Positions 11,263 to 20,287 are shown, counted from the stretch's first letter. The stretch: DNA of 21,932 nucleotides from a virus (IMGVR_UViG_3300030106_004662:37674-59605); one strand, 5' to 3'. Made by a program: numbers and translations. The notes: generated by a model from the sequence alone, not told the origin.

Positions 11263-11831
11263 TTTATATTGTAGATGATTTTATAGACTCTAATATTTTA
11301 AGCTCTGTAAACGAGTATTTAAATAATGGAGATTTTAAAAAACAAGTTAGTGGAAATAAAAACTTTTACATTAAAGAGTCTCCGCAAGAGTTTAATAAAT
11401 ATATGTTAAATAAACTTATATCATACGAAGTAAGAGATTTAGAAAATATATTAAGTTTTTTTAGAGTTTCTACTGATGAGTTAGACACTTCTTGGCGTAT
11501 ACACTCTGACCTAAATATAAACGGCCAAAAACCTGACAGAGCTTTAGTTTTATACTTGTCTCCAAGAGAAAAAGAAGAACTTCATGGCACCGCTTTATGG
11601 GAGCATGATATATATGGTGGTCAAATACCTACAGATATAACTAATGAGGAGTATGATAAAATGATAAATGTGGATGCAAATAATTTAGAAAAATGGAGAC
11701 TTAGTACTGTGGTGGGTTATGAGTTTAACAGGATGGTGTCTTACCCTTCTTCTTATTTTCACAGTAAATATCCTAACAAGTCATGGAAGGAGGGTAGAAA
11801 GGTTTTTGTAATGTTTTATAAATATAAATAA
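11259..11831 (+). CDS. 2OG-Fe(II)-dependent oxygenase (prolyl-hydroxylase-like)
   Basis: A 190-residue protein with the double-stranded beta helix signature of 2-oxoglutarate/Fe(II) oxygenases. WRIHSDLNI supplies the HxD iron ligands (His82 and Asp84), YFHSKYP supplies the distal His168, and WKEGRKVFVMFYKYK supplies Arg180 at the usual position for 2OG binding. Other characteristic parts are RALVLYLSP, GTALWEHD and TVVGYEFNRMVSYPSS. These enzymes hydroxylate proteins, nucleic acids or small molecules; the substrate here is unknown. The start overlaps the GroES-like stop (ATGA), and the gene precedes the terminase genes, an odd place for an enzyme. Modification of a virion or host protein is possible but only inferred. 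Confidence 0.85.
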   Translation: MIYIVDDFIDSNILSSVNEYLNNGDFKKQVSGNKNFYIKESPQEFNKYMLNKLISYEVRDLENILSFFRVSTDELDTSWRIHSDLNINGQKPDRALVLYLSPREKEELHGTALWEHDIYGGQIPTDITNEEYDKMINVDANNLEKWRLSTVVGYEFNRMVSYPSSYFHSKYPNKSWKEGRKVFVMFYKYK

Positions 11832-11832
11832 A

Positions 11833-12111
11833 ATGGACAGTAAAGAAATTAAATTACAAATTATAGAGGCTGGTAAAAAAGCTGTAAAACAGTTAATTAA
11901 GGTTGCTAAAGAAGATATTATAAAATACGACAAAGATGATGAGTTAGCAGCAGATAGATTAAAAAACGCAGCAGCCACAAAGAAGTTGGCAATATTTGAT
12001 GCTTTTGAAATATTAAATAGAATAGAAAGTGAAAAAGCATTGTTAGAAGGAACAGTTAAAGAAAAGAAAAACACAACACCAAAAGGATTTGCAGAATCAA
12101 GATCAAAATAA
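11833..12111 (+). CDS. Putative small terminase subunit
   Basis: A 92-residue helical protein directly upstream of, and overlapping by 23 bases, the large terminase gene, the standard place for the small subunit. Residues 1-75 are two or three charged helices (KKAVKQLIKVAKEDI, AADRLKNAAATKKLAIFDAF, EILNRIESEKALLEG); the C-terminus reads KGFAESRSK. No clear helix-turn-helix is visible, and it is shorter than many small terminases (140-180 residues), so the assignment rests on position and helical content. In its family role it would recognise phage DNA and regulate the large subunit's ATPase and nuclease. It starts 1 base after the oxygenase stop. Confidence 0.62.
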   Translation: MDSKEIKLQIIEAGKKAVKQLIKVAKEDIIKYDKDDELAADRLKNAAATKKLAIFDAFEILNRIESEKALLEGTVKEKKNTTPKGFAESRSK

Positions 12112-14335
12112 TTTATATAGAATAATAAAAGATGTTATTCCTAAAAATGTATTGAGCAATAAAAATAGAGCTCATACATGGGATTATGGGTATAATGAAA
12201 AATATGATATTGTAATTATTTCAAAAGACGGAACATTAGGAGAAATATATGAAATCAACGGTTTAAAAGTTGGACTACCCTTGTATTCAAAAGACATTAT
12301 AAAAAGATCTGATAAAAAAGAAGACCAATATTGGGAGGCTTCTGAACTACATAAAGATTTAAAAAGAATAAAATCTATTTTTCAATGGCATGAGACGCCA
12401 GATGAATTTAAAGGTAAGTGGGTAGACTACATTGAAAAAGAGTTTGATAGAAGAGAATATGGTACGTTTTTTATGAACAACGGAGTCCCTACTTATATAA
12501 CAGGAACTCACTATATGTATTTACAATGGACAAAGATTGACGTAGGTCACCCAGACTTTAGAGAGGCAAACAGAATATTTTATATTTTTTGGGAGGCATG
12601 TAAGGCAGACAAAAGAAGCTTTGGAATGTGTTATTTAAAAATAAGACGTTCAGGGTTTTCTTTTATGAGCTCATGTGAAGGGGTAAATAAAGCTACTATT
12701 ACTAAAGACGCAAGAATAGGTATTTTGTCTAAAACAGGTTCTGACGCTAAAAAAATGTTTACAGATAAAGTTGTGCCTATATCTAATAATTATCCTTTCT
12801 TTTTTAAACCTATTCAAGATGGTATGGATAAACCTAAAACAGAATTAGCATACCGAGTTCCAGCCTCTAAGATTACAAAGAAAAACATGCACACTTTAGC
12901 TGATGAAGAGTTAGAGGGTTTAGACACCACAATAGATTGGAAAAACACGGGTGACAATAGTTATGATGGAGAAAAGCTACAATTATTATTACACGATGAA
13001 AGTGGTAAGTGGGAAAAACCTGATAATATTTTAAATAACTGGAGGGTAACTAAAACTTGTTTACGTTTAGGTAGCAAAGTTATAGGAAAGTGTATGATGG
13101 GTTCTACTTCTAATGCTTTAGATAAAGGAGGAAATAATTTTAAGTCTTTATACTACGATTCTTTTCCTAACAAAAGAAACGCTAATGGTCAAACAAAAAG
13201 CGGTCTTTATTGTTTGTTTGTTCCTATGGAGTGGAATTTTGAAGGGTATATAGACAGATATGGCATGCCGGTATTTAGAACCCCAGTACAACCTGTTATT
13301 GGGGTAGATGGAGAAGATATTAAAATAGGAGCTTTAGATTATTGGGAAAATGAAGTAAATTCTTTAACTCATGACGCAGATGCTTTGAATGAATTTTATA
13401 GACAATTTCCAAGAAGCGAGTCTCATGCCTTTAGAGATGAAAGCAAACAATCTATATTTAATTTAACTAAAATATACCAACAAATAGACTATAATGATTC
13501 TTTAATTATGAGTCATCATTTAACAAGAGGATCGTTTCATTGGGAAAACGGAATAAAGGATAGTAAAGTAATATGGTCGCCAAATAAACAAGGGCGATTT
13601 TTAGTAAGCTGGACTCCTCCTAAAAATTTACAAAACCGCATAGAAACAAGAAGAGGGTTAAAATATCCGGGCAACGAACATTTAGGATCTTTTGGTTGTG
13701 ACTCTTATGATATTTCTGGGGTTGTTGTAGGTAAGGGGTCTAATGGTTCTTTGCATGGTTTGACTAAATTTAATATGGATCAAGCTCCAAGTAATGAGTT
13801 TTTTTTAGAATATATTGCAAGACCTCAGACTGCTGAAATATTTTTTGAAGAAGTTTTAATGGCTTGTATTTTTTATGGAATGCCTATCTTGGCAGAAAAC
13901 AACAAGCCCAGACTTTTATATCACTTTAAAAACAGAGGATACAGAGGTTACAGCATGAATAGACCTGACAAAGTTTATACTAAACTTTCTAAAACAGAAA
14001 GAGAATTAGGAGGTATACCTAATACTTCGGAAGATGTGAAACAGTCTCACGCAGCAGCAATAGAATCTTATATTGAAAAGTATGTAGGTATAGATTTAAA
14101 TGGAGATTTTAGAACAACTGGAGACATGGGGTCAATGTTTTTTCAAAAAACATTAGAAGACTGGGCAAAGTTTGATATTACTAACAGAACAAAATATGAC
14201 GCTGCTATAAGCTCTGGACTGGCTATTATGGCCAACCAAAAGCATCTTTATACACCATCTAAACAAAAATCAAAAATAAGTATTAACTTTGCAAAATACA
14301 ATAACAGTAGTACTATAAGTAAAATAATTACATGA
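12089..14335 (+). CDS. terL: Large terminase subunit (packaging ATPase/nuclease)
   Basis: A 748-residue protein with the two-domain TerL layout. ATPase: the Walker A position is taken by KIRRSGFS (184-191), a deviant P-loop lacking GKS/T; Walker B is LLLHDESGKW (299-308), with Asp303-Glu304; and a probable coupling motif is MMGST (336-340). Nuclease of RuvC type: GCDSYD (536-541) with Asp538, AENN (602-605) with Glu603, and YDAAISSGLA (703-712) with Asp704 as the third acid. The N-terminal 120 residues (YGTFFMNNG, PTYITGTHYMYLQW) are an adapter seen in phages with long TerLs. It translocates DNA through the portal encoded next and cuts it. Length (748) is above the common 450-600, chiefly in the N-terminus. 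Its TGA overlaps the portal ATG. Confidence 0.92.
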   Translation: MQNQDQNNLYRIIKDVIPKNVLSNKNRAHTWDYGYNEKYDIVIISKDGTLGEIYEINGLKVGLPLYSKDIIKRSDKKEDQYWEASELHKDLKRIKSIFQWHETPDEFKGKWVDYIEKEFDRREYGTFFMNNGVPTYITGTHYMYLQWTKIDVGHPDFREANRIFYIFWEACKADKRSFGMCYLKIRRSGFSFMSSCEGVNKATITKDARIGILSKTGSDAKKMFTDKVVPISNNYPFFFKPIQDGMDKPKTELAYRVPASKITKKNMHTLADEELEGLDTTIDWKNTGDNSYDGEKLQLLLHDESGKWEKPDNILNNWRVTKTCLRLGSKVIGKCMMGSTSNALDKGGNNFKSLYYDSFPNKRNANGQTKSGLYCLFVPMEWNFEGYIDRYGMPVFRTPVQPVIGVDGEDIKIGALDYWENEVNSLTHDADALNEFYRQFPRSESHAFRDESKQSIFNLTKIYQQIDYNDSLIMSHHLTRGSFHWENGIKDSKVIWSPNKQGRFLVSWTPPKNLQNRIETRRGLKYPGNEHLGSFGCDSYDISGVVVGKGSNGSLHGLTKFNMDQAPSNEFFLEYIARPQTAEIFFEEVLMACIFYGMPILAENNKPRLLYHFKNRGYRGYSMNRPDKVYTKLSKTERELGGIPNTSEDVKQSHAAAIESYIEKYVGIDLNGDFRTTGDMGSMFFQKTLEDWAKFDITNRTKYDAAISSGLAIMANQKHLYTPSKQKSKISINFAKYNNSSTISKIIT

Positions 14336-16767
14336 AAGAAGTCCAGATAGATATAAAGTCTGCTGCATTTCCAGATCAGTTTGTACCTGATTCCAAAAAG
14401 GCTACAAAAGAGTTTGGACTACAAGTAGGTCAAGCAATACAATATGAGTGGTTTAGAAGAGATGGTTTATCGTGTAGGTTCTATGATCAATTTAGAGAGT
14501 TTCATAAACTACGTTTATATGCCAGAGGAGAACAGTCTGTTGGTAAATATAAAAATGAATTAGCTATTGATGGCGATTTATCTTACCTTAATTTAGACTG
14601 GACCCCGGTTCCTATTATTCCAAAATTTGTAGACATTGTGGTAAACGGAATGTCAGATAGATTGTTTGATGTTAAGTGTTATGCTCAAGACGCTTTGTCA
14701 GCCGAAAAAAGAAATCAGTTTCAACGTATGGTTGAAAAAAACATGTTGTCTAAAAACTTATACCAGCAAATAGAACAAGATTTTGGGGTAAATGTTTTTG
14801 AAGTAAACCCCGATCAACTTCCAGAAAACGATACTGAAATGGAACTGTATATGCAGTTAAATTATAAGCCGGCTGTTGAAATAGCAAACGAGGTTGCAAT
14901 AAACACTATGCTTGAGGAAAATCATTACAACGACACGCGAAAAAGAGTTGATTACGATATATGTACTTTAGGTATTGGAATGTGTAAACATACTTTTAGG
15001 GAAGGGGACGGTATAAAAGTAGAGTATGTAGATCCTGCTAATGTTGTATATAGCTATACAGAAGACCCGTATTTTAAAGATTGTTTTTATTGGGGAGAGT
15101 TAAAGACGATTCCTATAACTGAAGTTTTAAAAATCAATCCAGAGTTAACTGAAAAAGATTTAGAAGAAATATCAAAATATAGCCAATCGTGGTACAACTA
15201 TTATAATACAGCTCAAATGTATGAAAATAGTATGTTTTACAAAGACACTTGCACCTTGTTGTTTTTTAATTATAAAACTACAAACAGTTTTGTTTATAAG
15301 AAAAAAGCAATGACTGATGGAAGTTTTAAAACTGTAGAAAAAGACGATCAGTTTAACCCGCCTCAAGAAATGCAAGAAGAGGGTAAGTTTGAAAAAGTAG
15401 AAAAAAGAATTGACGTTTGGTATGAAGGGGTGATGGTAATGGGAACAAACATCATAATAAAATGGGATATGATGAAAAATATGGTGCGTCCTAATTCCGC
15501 AAGTCAATATGCTATGCCTAATTATGTAGCTTGTGCGCCAAGAATGTATAAAGGCGTTGTTGAATCATTAGTTAGAAGAATGATACCTTTTGCCGATCTT
15601 ATACAGATAACTCATTTAAAATTACAACAAGTTGTGGCAAGGGTTGTTCCAGATGGTGTCTTTATAGATGCAGACGGTTTGAATGAGGTTGACCTGGGAA
15701 CAGGGAATGCTTATAATCCTGAAGATGCTTTAAGATTGTATTTTCAAACAGGTAGTGTTGTGGGTAGAAGTTACACTCAAGACGGTGAATTTAATAATGC
15801 TAAAGTTCCTATTACTCAATTAACAGCTAATAGCGGAGGCTCAAAGATGCAAATGCTTATTGGTAATTATAATCATTACTTAGATATGATAAGATCTGTA
15901 ACAGGACTAAACGAAGCAAGAGACGGATCTACTCCAGATCCTAATTCTTTGGTGGGGGTTCAAAAATTAGCCGCGTTAAATTCAAATACCGCAACCAGAC
16001 ATATATTACAGTCAAGTTTATTTATTACAAAAACTATTGCGGAAGCTCTTTCTTTAAGAGTTGCAGATGTTTTAGAATATGCTGATTTTAAAGACGAGTT
16101 TGCTATGCAGGTTGGTAAATACAACTTAGGTGTATTAGAAGAAATAAAAAATCTATATATATATGACTTTGGTATATTTATAGAAATGAGTCCAGACGAA
16201 GAGCAAAAACAACAGTTAGAGGCTAATATACAAATGGCTTTATCTAAACAAGATATTAATTTAGAGGACGCCATTGATATTCGAGAGGTTAAAAACTTAA
16301 AAATGGCTAATCAAGTTTTAAAAATGAAAAGAAAGCAGAAGATGGAGGCTCAGCAACAACAAGAAATGCAAAAGCAACAGATGCAACAACAAGGGCAAAT
16401 GCAGTCTCAACAAGCTGCGGCTCAAGCTGCTCAACAAAAAATGCAAATGGAAATGCAAACAAAAATGCAAATACAACAAGCAGAAGCAGCTATGGAAATA
16501 GAGAAACAAAAAAATGAAGCGGCCTTAAAACAACAACTAATGGCTGTAGAATTTAGCTATCAAATGCAGTTAAAAGGAATGCAAGAAAAACAAATGGACG
16601 ATAGAGAAAAAAGCAGAGAAGAAGGAAAGTCAAGAAGGATAGCCGAGCAAAACACTCAACAGTCTAAACTAATAGAGCAAAGAAAAAGAAACCTTCCTGC
16701 TATAAAATTTGAATCCAACGAAGATAGTTTAGATGGATTTGATTTAGCGGAATTTGAACCAAGATAA
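14332..16767 (+). CDS. Portal protein with long Gln/Met-rich C-terminal coil
   Basis: An 811-residue protein directly after TerL. The core (about 1-660) has portal features: a conserved-looking start, a wing region with long helices (NEVAINTMLEENHYN), the IPFADLIQITHLKLQQVVA segment, and TANSGGSKMQMLIGNYNHYL followed by VTGLNEARDG, as in podovirus- and crAss-type portals. Residues about 671-757 are a low-complexity Gln/Met/Lys/Glu helix (MEAQQQQEMQKQQMQQQ and onward) that probably forms a coiled coil or barrel lining the inside of the capsid, followed by a basic region (EEGKSRRIAEQN) and an acidic tail (SLDGFDLAEFEP). As a dodecameric ring it should form the DNA gate and nucleate head assembly. 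Identity rests on position, size and motifs rather than a catalytic site. Confidence 0.87.
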   Translation: MKEVQIDIKSAAFPDQFVPDSKKATKEFGLQVGQAIQYEWFRRDGLSCRFYDQFREFHKLRLYARGEQSVGKYKNELAIDGDLSYLNLDWTPVPIIPKFVDIVVNGMSDRLFDVKCYAQDALSAEKRNQFQRMVEKNMLSKNLYQQIEQDFGVNVFEVNPDQLPENDTEMELYMQLNYKPAVEIANEVAINTMLEENHYNDTRKRVDYDICTLGIGMCKHTFREGDGIKVEYVDPANVVYSYTEDPYFKDCFYWGELKTIPITEVLKINPELTEKDLEEISKYSQSWYNYYNTAQMYENSMFYKDTCTLLFFNYKTTNSFVYKKKAMTDGSFKTVEKDDQFNPPQEMQEEGKFEKVEKRIDVWYEGVMVMGTNIIIKWDMMKNMVRPNSASQYAMPNYVACAPRMYKGVVESLVRRMIPFADLIQITHLKLQQVVARVVPDGVFIDADGLNEVDLGTGNAYNPEDALRLYFQTGSVVGRSYTQDGEFNNAKVPITQLTANSGGSKMQMLIGNYNHYLDMIRSVTGLNEARDGSTPDPNSLVGVQKLAALNSNTATRHILQSSLFITKTIAEALSLRVADVLEYADFKDEFAMQVGKYNLGVLEEIKNLYIYDFGIFIEMSPDEEQKQQLEANIQMALSKQDINLEDAIDIREVKNLKMANQVLKMKRKQKMEAQQQQEMQKQQMQQQGQMQSQQAAAQAAQQKMQMEMQTKMQIQQAEAAMEIEKQKNEAALKQQLMAVEFSYQMQLKGMQEKQMDDREKSREEGKSRRIAEQNTQQSKLIEQRKRNLPAIKFESNEDSLDGFDLAEFEPR

Positions 16768-16796
16768 TTGGCTAAAATAATATAATAATTATATAT

Positions 16797-16804
16797 TAAC
16801 TTTG
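16797..16804 (+). promoter_or_regulatory. Bacteroidota-type promoter core before the scaffold/capsid genes
   Basis: TAACTTTG fits TAnnTTTG and predicts a start near 16808, about 18 bases before the ATG at 16826. The spacer between 16768 and 16797 is very AT-rich; the nearest TTG, at 16768-16770, is too far away for a -33 box. A capsid unit with its own promoter would allow high capsid expression. Confidence 0.6.
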
Positions 16805-16825
16805 TAAAAATTTAAATTAAATAAA

Positions 16826-17974
16826 ATGGAAAATAACGAAAAACCTAAATTCACGGTAAAAGCTGTGGAAGGAGTTGAAGAAAAATCAACTCAAGAATTG
16901 GAACAAGAGCTTCTTGATAAACATGAAGAAAAATTTGAAGCAGCTCCAAAAGAAGAAAAACAAGTAGAGCAAGTTGATACAAGCTCTGAAAAAATAGAGG
17001 AGCCTGTTGCTGAAACGCAAGAGCCCCCAAAGCAGGATGAAGGAATAAAAGATACTGATATTCTTAAATATATTAAGGATAGGTATGATAAAGAAATATC
17101 ATCTGTTGATGATTTGTTTACTCAAAGAGAGGCAAATGAAGATTTACCAGAAGATGTTTCAGCGTTCTTTAAATATAAAAAAGAAACGGGTCGAGGTATT
17201 GAAGACTTTATGCGATTGCAAAAAGACTACAATGACTTAGACGAAGACATTGTGCTGGCTGATTACTACGCGGCTACAGAAGAAGGTTTGGACGCTATTG
17301 ATATTCAAGATTTGATGGATGATAAATTTGGATACGATGCTGAACTGGATGATGAAAAAGCTGTAAAAAAAATCAAGTTAGCCAAAAAAAGAGAACTTTC
17401 AAAAGCGAGAAAGTTTTTTAATGAGCAGAAAGAACAATACAAGCTACCACTTGAGTCAAGCCCGGGAGTTAGTTCTGAAGCAAATGAAGAATATAATCGC
17501 TATAAAAGTTATGTAGAGGAGTCTAAAACTCGTGAGGAAGCCATGAATAAAAGGTACGATTGGTTTGTCCAGAAAACAAATGAGGTTTTCAATAGTGATT
17601 TCAAAGGTTTTGAGGTTACTGTTAATGACAAAACTTATAACTACCGACCTGGTGATACATCTGAACTCAGAAACAAACAGTCAGATTATAATACATTTAT
17701 AAAACCGTATTTAGATCAAGAGACTGGAATGATGAAAGATGCTAAAGGATACCACAGAGCAATGTCAATTGCAATGAATCCTGAAAAATTTGCCAGATTT
17801 TTTTATGAGCAAGGAAAGTCCGAAGCTATTGATGATGTTGCTAAAAAATCAAAAAACATTGATATGGTAAGGAATAAACCTCAAGCCTTCAGTAAAAACG
17901 GATTAAAGATTCGTCCAGTTGGAGACACAACGAGCGGAAAAGGACTCAAAATAAAAAGTATAAAAAGAGTATAA
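16826..17974 (+). CDS. Putative capsid scaffolding protein
   Basis: A 382-residue protein between portal and capsid genes, the usual scaffold position. Residues 1-80 are highly acidic and disordered-looking (Glu/Lys/Pro-rich: QEPPKQDEG, EEKQVEQVD). Residues about 85-215 are helical and strongly charged, including DLPEDVSAFFKYKKETGRG and DLDEDIVLADYYAATEEGLD. The remainder is more mixed, ending in a basic tail (SGKGLKIKSIKRV), which in many scaffolds contacts the capsid protein. No protease motif was found. It should guide procapsid assembly and leave before DNA packaging, but identification is by context, charge pattern and size. Its gene follows the promoter at 16797 and precedes the capsid gene by 18 bases. 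Confidence 0.72.
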   Translation: MENNEKPKFTVKAVEGVEEKSTQELEQELLDKHEEKFEAAPKEEKQVEQVDTSSEKIEEPVAETQEPPKQDEGIKDTDILKYIKDRYDKEISSVDDLFTQREANEDLPEDVSAFFKYKKETGRGIEDFMRLQKDYNDLDEDIVLADYYAATEEGLDAIDIQDLMDDKFGYDAELDDEKAVKKIKLAKKRELSKARKFFNEQKEQYKLPLESSPGVSSEANEEYNRYKSYVEESKTREEAMNKRYDWFVQKTNEVFNSDFKGFEVTVNDKTYNYRPGDTSELRNKQSDYNTFIKPYLDQETGMMKDAKGYHRAMSIAMNPEKFARFFYEQGKSEAIDDVAKKSKNIDMVRNKPQAFSKNGLKIRPVGDTTSGKGLKIKSIKRV

Positions 17975-17992
17975 ACTAAAAAATTTAAAAAA

Positions 17993-19447
17993 ATGGCGGT
18001 AAATGCAACTCCAGGGTTTGACTTAATTCCATCAGCGGAACGAGTAACCCTACAATCAAACTACATTACCAACTTCGACTTTTTAAATCAGTATCTTCCA
18101 GATACTTATGAAAAAGAGTTTGAAAGATATGGTAATAGATCAATCTCATCTTTCTTAAGAATGGTGGGAGCTGAAATGCCTACTAACTCTGACATGATAA
18201 AATGGGCAGAGCAAGGTAGACTACACATTAAATACACTAACGTTAATGCTGACAGTGCTGCTGGTACTGATTCAGGAGCAACGTTTACTGTAAACGATGT
18301 ATTAAACCCAACTATTCCAGGCGGTACAACTACTGCTGGTAACGGTGGTATTGCAATAAGAATAGGACAGACTGTTATGATTTCTGATAATACGGCTGGT
18401 TCTAACTTAAGCAATAAAGCAATTGTAACAGATGTTAACTACACTACAGGCGTAGTAACTGTTTCTTTTTACGAAGCGGCAGGGCAAGCTATGGCTGTAA
18501 ACACTACAGTTACAATCTGGATTTATGGTTCTGAATTTAAGAAAGGAACTGAAGGGATGGCTGAGACTTTAGAGTCTGATGACTTCATCTTTGACAATAA
18601 GCCTATTATTATTAAAGATAAGTATGCTGTTTCTGGTTCTGACATGGCGCAAATTGGATGGATTGAAATCACTTCAGAAGATGGTGCTAATGGTTACTTA
18701 TGGTACTTAAAGTCAGAGCACGATACAAGATTAAGATTTGAAGATTATATGGAAACAGCTTTAGTTGAGGCAGTTCCTGCTGAGTCAGGTTCTGGTGCGG
18801 CTATTCATTTTGGTAACGCTGCTGGTACAGATGGCCAGGGTGGTTCTGAAGGAGTATTCCATGTTGTAGCTCAAAGAGGTAATGTTTATGGTGGAGGTAA
18901 TCCAACTACATTAGCTGACTTTGATTCAATTATTCAAAGACTTGACAAGCAAGGTGCTATTGAAGAGAATGTTATTTTCATGAACAGACAATTCACATTT
19001 GATATGGACGATATGTTAGCTGCTCAAAACTCTTACGGAGCGGGTGGTACATCATACGGTTTATTTGATAATGATGAAGAAATGGCTCTTAATTTAGGTT
19101 TCACAGGATTCCGTAGAGGATATGACTTCTACAAGTCTGACTGGAAATACCTAAACGATCCTACAATGAGAGGTGGTTTAGTAGGCGGAGGAATCAATGG
19201 ACTTTTAGTTCCAGCTGGTTCTACTACAGTATATGACCAGATCTTAGGTAAGAACGCGAAGAGACCATTCTTACATGTTAGATACAGAGCTTCTGAAACT
19301 GAAGACAGACGTTACAAAACTTGGATGACTGGTTCAGGTGGCGGAGCAAGAACTTCTTCTTTAGACGCAATGGAGGTTCACTTCTTAACAGAAAGAACTG
19401 TATGTACTTTAGGTGCAAACAACTTCTTCTTGTTCCAAAATGCATAA
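17993..19447 (+). CDS. Major capsid protein with inserted beta domain
   Basis: A 484-residue protein following the scaffold candidate and followed by a strong terminator. It has an N-arm (1-45, LIPSAERVTLQSN), a helical region (KEFERYGNRSISSFLRMVGA, 41-60), and then an insertion (about 82-180: Gly/Thr/Asn-rich, IPGGTTTAGNGGIAI, then IVTDVNYTTGVVTVSFYE) that resembles the recurring beta module. The shell domain follows, with EGMAETLESDDFIF, the AVSGSDMAQIGWIEI helix and a C-terminal SSLDAMEVHFLTERTVC segment. Codons look shifted towards C-ending Phe/Asn/Tyr and GGT Gly, as in a highly expressed gene. The HK97 fold is inferred from the phage context, not proven. There is a short A-rich leader (AAATTTAAAAAA) and no Shine-Dalgarno. 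Confidence 0.88.
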   Translation: MAVNATPGFDLIPSAERVTLQSNYITNFDFLNQYLPDTYEKEFERYGNRSISSFLRMVGAEMPTNSDMIKWAEQGRLHIKYTNVNADSAAGTDSGATFTVNDVLNPTIPGGTTTAGNGGIAIRIGQTVMISDNTAGSNLSNKAIVTDVNYTTGVVTVSFYEAAGQAMAVNTTVTIWIYGSEFKKGTEGMAETLESDDFIFDNKPIIIKDKYAVSGSDMAQIGWIEITSEDGANGYLWYLKSEHDTRLRFEDYMETALVEAVPAESGSGAAIHFGNAAGTDGQGGSEGVFHVVAQRGNVYGGGNPTTLADFDSIIQRLDKQGAIEENVIFMNRQFTFDMDDMLAAQNSYGAGGTSYGLFDNDEEMALNLGFTGFRRGYDFYKSDWKYLNDPTMRGGLVGGGINGLLVPAGSTTVYDQILGKNAKRPFLHVRYRASETEDRRYKTWMTGSGGGARTSSLDAMEVHFLTERTVCTLGANNFFLFQNA

Positions 19448-19460
19448 TGCATAAATAATT

Positions 19461-19490
19461 GAGGGGGGATTAATCTCCCCCCTTTTTTTT
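19461..19490 (+). terminator. Rho-independent terminator after the major capsid gene
   Basis: A 7-bp stem, GGGGGGA (19463-19469) with TCCCCCC (19476-19482), a 6-base loop and eight T residues (19483-19490). It is the strongest GC stem in an AT-rich region and lies 14 bases after the capsid stop, so most capsid transcripts probably end here. Confidence 0.92.
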
Positions 19491-19497
19491 AACTTTA
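19490..19497 (+). promoter_or_regulatory. Weak candidate promoter core after the capsid terminator
   Basis: TAACTTTA differs from TAnnTTTG only in the last base and lies about 17 bases before the ATG at 19514, a spacing like the other promoters here. The last-base mismatch and the AT-rich background keep this weak. Confidence 0.25.
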
Positions 19498-19513
19498 ATT
19501 AAATTATAATAAA

Positions 19514-20272
19514 ATGAAAAAAGCAAAAAAAATATTCGTAGATAAGACATATCGTCTTAAAAAAGATATAGCTCCTTTGAGTTATATGTTATCCTCACAT
19601 CACACCAGAAGATCACCTTTATTACACTTTGATGAAGAGACTGGTGAAAACAAACAATTAAGATATGCTCGTAATCAAAAATCTCCTTTTATAGATGAGC
19701 AAGATGGAAATGCTATAATGGAGCCTATAATTTTTGAAGACGGGTTTTTACATGTTCCAAAAAATAATCAAGTACTACAAGAGTTTTTATATTATCACCC
19801 TTCAAGAAATACTGTTTTTGAAGAGATGAATAAAGAAAGAGACGCTTCTGAAGAGTTTGAAGTAATGGAGGCTCAACTAAATGCACAAATTGCTGCTAAA
19901 GAGCTATCGTTAGAAAAGTTAATTGCAGTTGGTCGTATTTTAATAGGGGGAACAGCAAACAAAATGTCAACAGCAGAATTAAAAAGAGATATTTTATTGT
20001 TCGCTCAATCTGAGCCTGAAACTTTTATGGAAGTATTAGAAGATCCAGATTTAACTTTTGAAGACGAAGTTAGACAGTTTTTTGATGAAAAACTTTTAAC
20101 TTTTAGAAATAAAAATAAAGATGTTTATTTTAATATACCTGGTAACAAAAAGAAAATGTTAACTATTCCTTTTAATGAAGACCCTTACCATATTGTATCG
20201 TCTTATTTAAAAAGTGATGATGGGTTAGAAATTTATAAAGGACTAATAAAGCTACTTAAATTAGATTCATAG
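19514..20272 (+). CDS. Conserved-looking structural or assembly protein (252 aa)
   Basis: A 252-residue protein. The N-terminal 80 residues have a basic start (MKKAKKIFVDKTYRLKKD), a patch SSHHTRRSPLLHFDEETGEN and then QKSPFIDEQDGNAIMEPI. The middle is an acidic helix (FEVMEAQLNAQIAAKELSLE) and a GRILIGG...STAELKRDILLFA segment. Residues 167-252 contain an FDEKLLTFRNKNKDVYFNIP strand-like part and a helical end. The pattern recalls proteins next to capsid genes in other Bacteroidota phages, but no function is known to me. It starts after the capsid terminator and a weak promoter, and its end is 7 bases from the next promoter core, so it appears to be a unit of its own. Confidence 0.78.
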   Translation: MKKAKKIFVDKTYRLKKDIAPLSYMLSSHHTRRSPLLHFDEETGENKQLRYARNQKSPFIDEQDGNAIMEPIIFEDGFLHVPKNNQVLQEFLYYHPSRNTVFEEMNKERDASEEFEVMEAQLNAQIAAKELSLEKLIAVGRILIGGTANKMSTAELKRDILLFAQSEPETFMEVLEDPDLTFEDEVRQFFDEKLLTFRNKNKDVYFNIPGNKKKMLTIPFNEDPYHIVSSYLKSDDGLEIYKGLIKLLKLDS

Positions 20273-20279
20273 TTATTCG

Positions 20280-20287
20280 TATCTTTG
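20280..20287 (+). promoter_or_regulatory. Bacteroidota-type promoter core
   Basis: TATCTTTG, beginning 8 bases after the preceding stop; the predicted start near 20291 gives a leader of about 27 bases before the ATG at 20318. It probably drives the 20318 and 20599 genes, which end at the terminator at 21380. Confidence 0.65.

Noticed and set aside
15172-16509. Minus-strand frames inside the portal gene
   Set aside because: They are hydrophobic or His-rich readings of the complement of Lys/Gln/Asn codons; not credible proteins.
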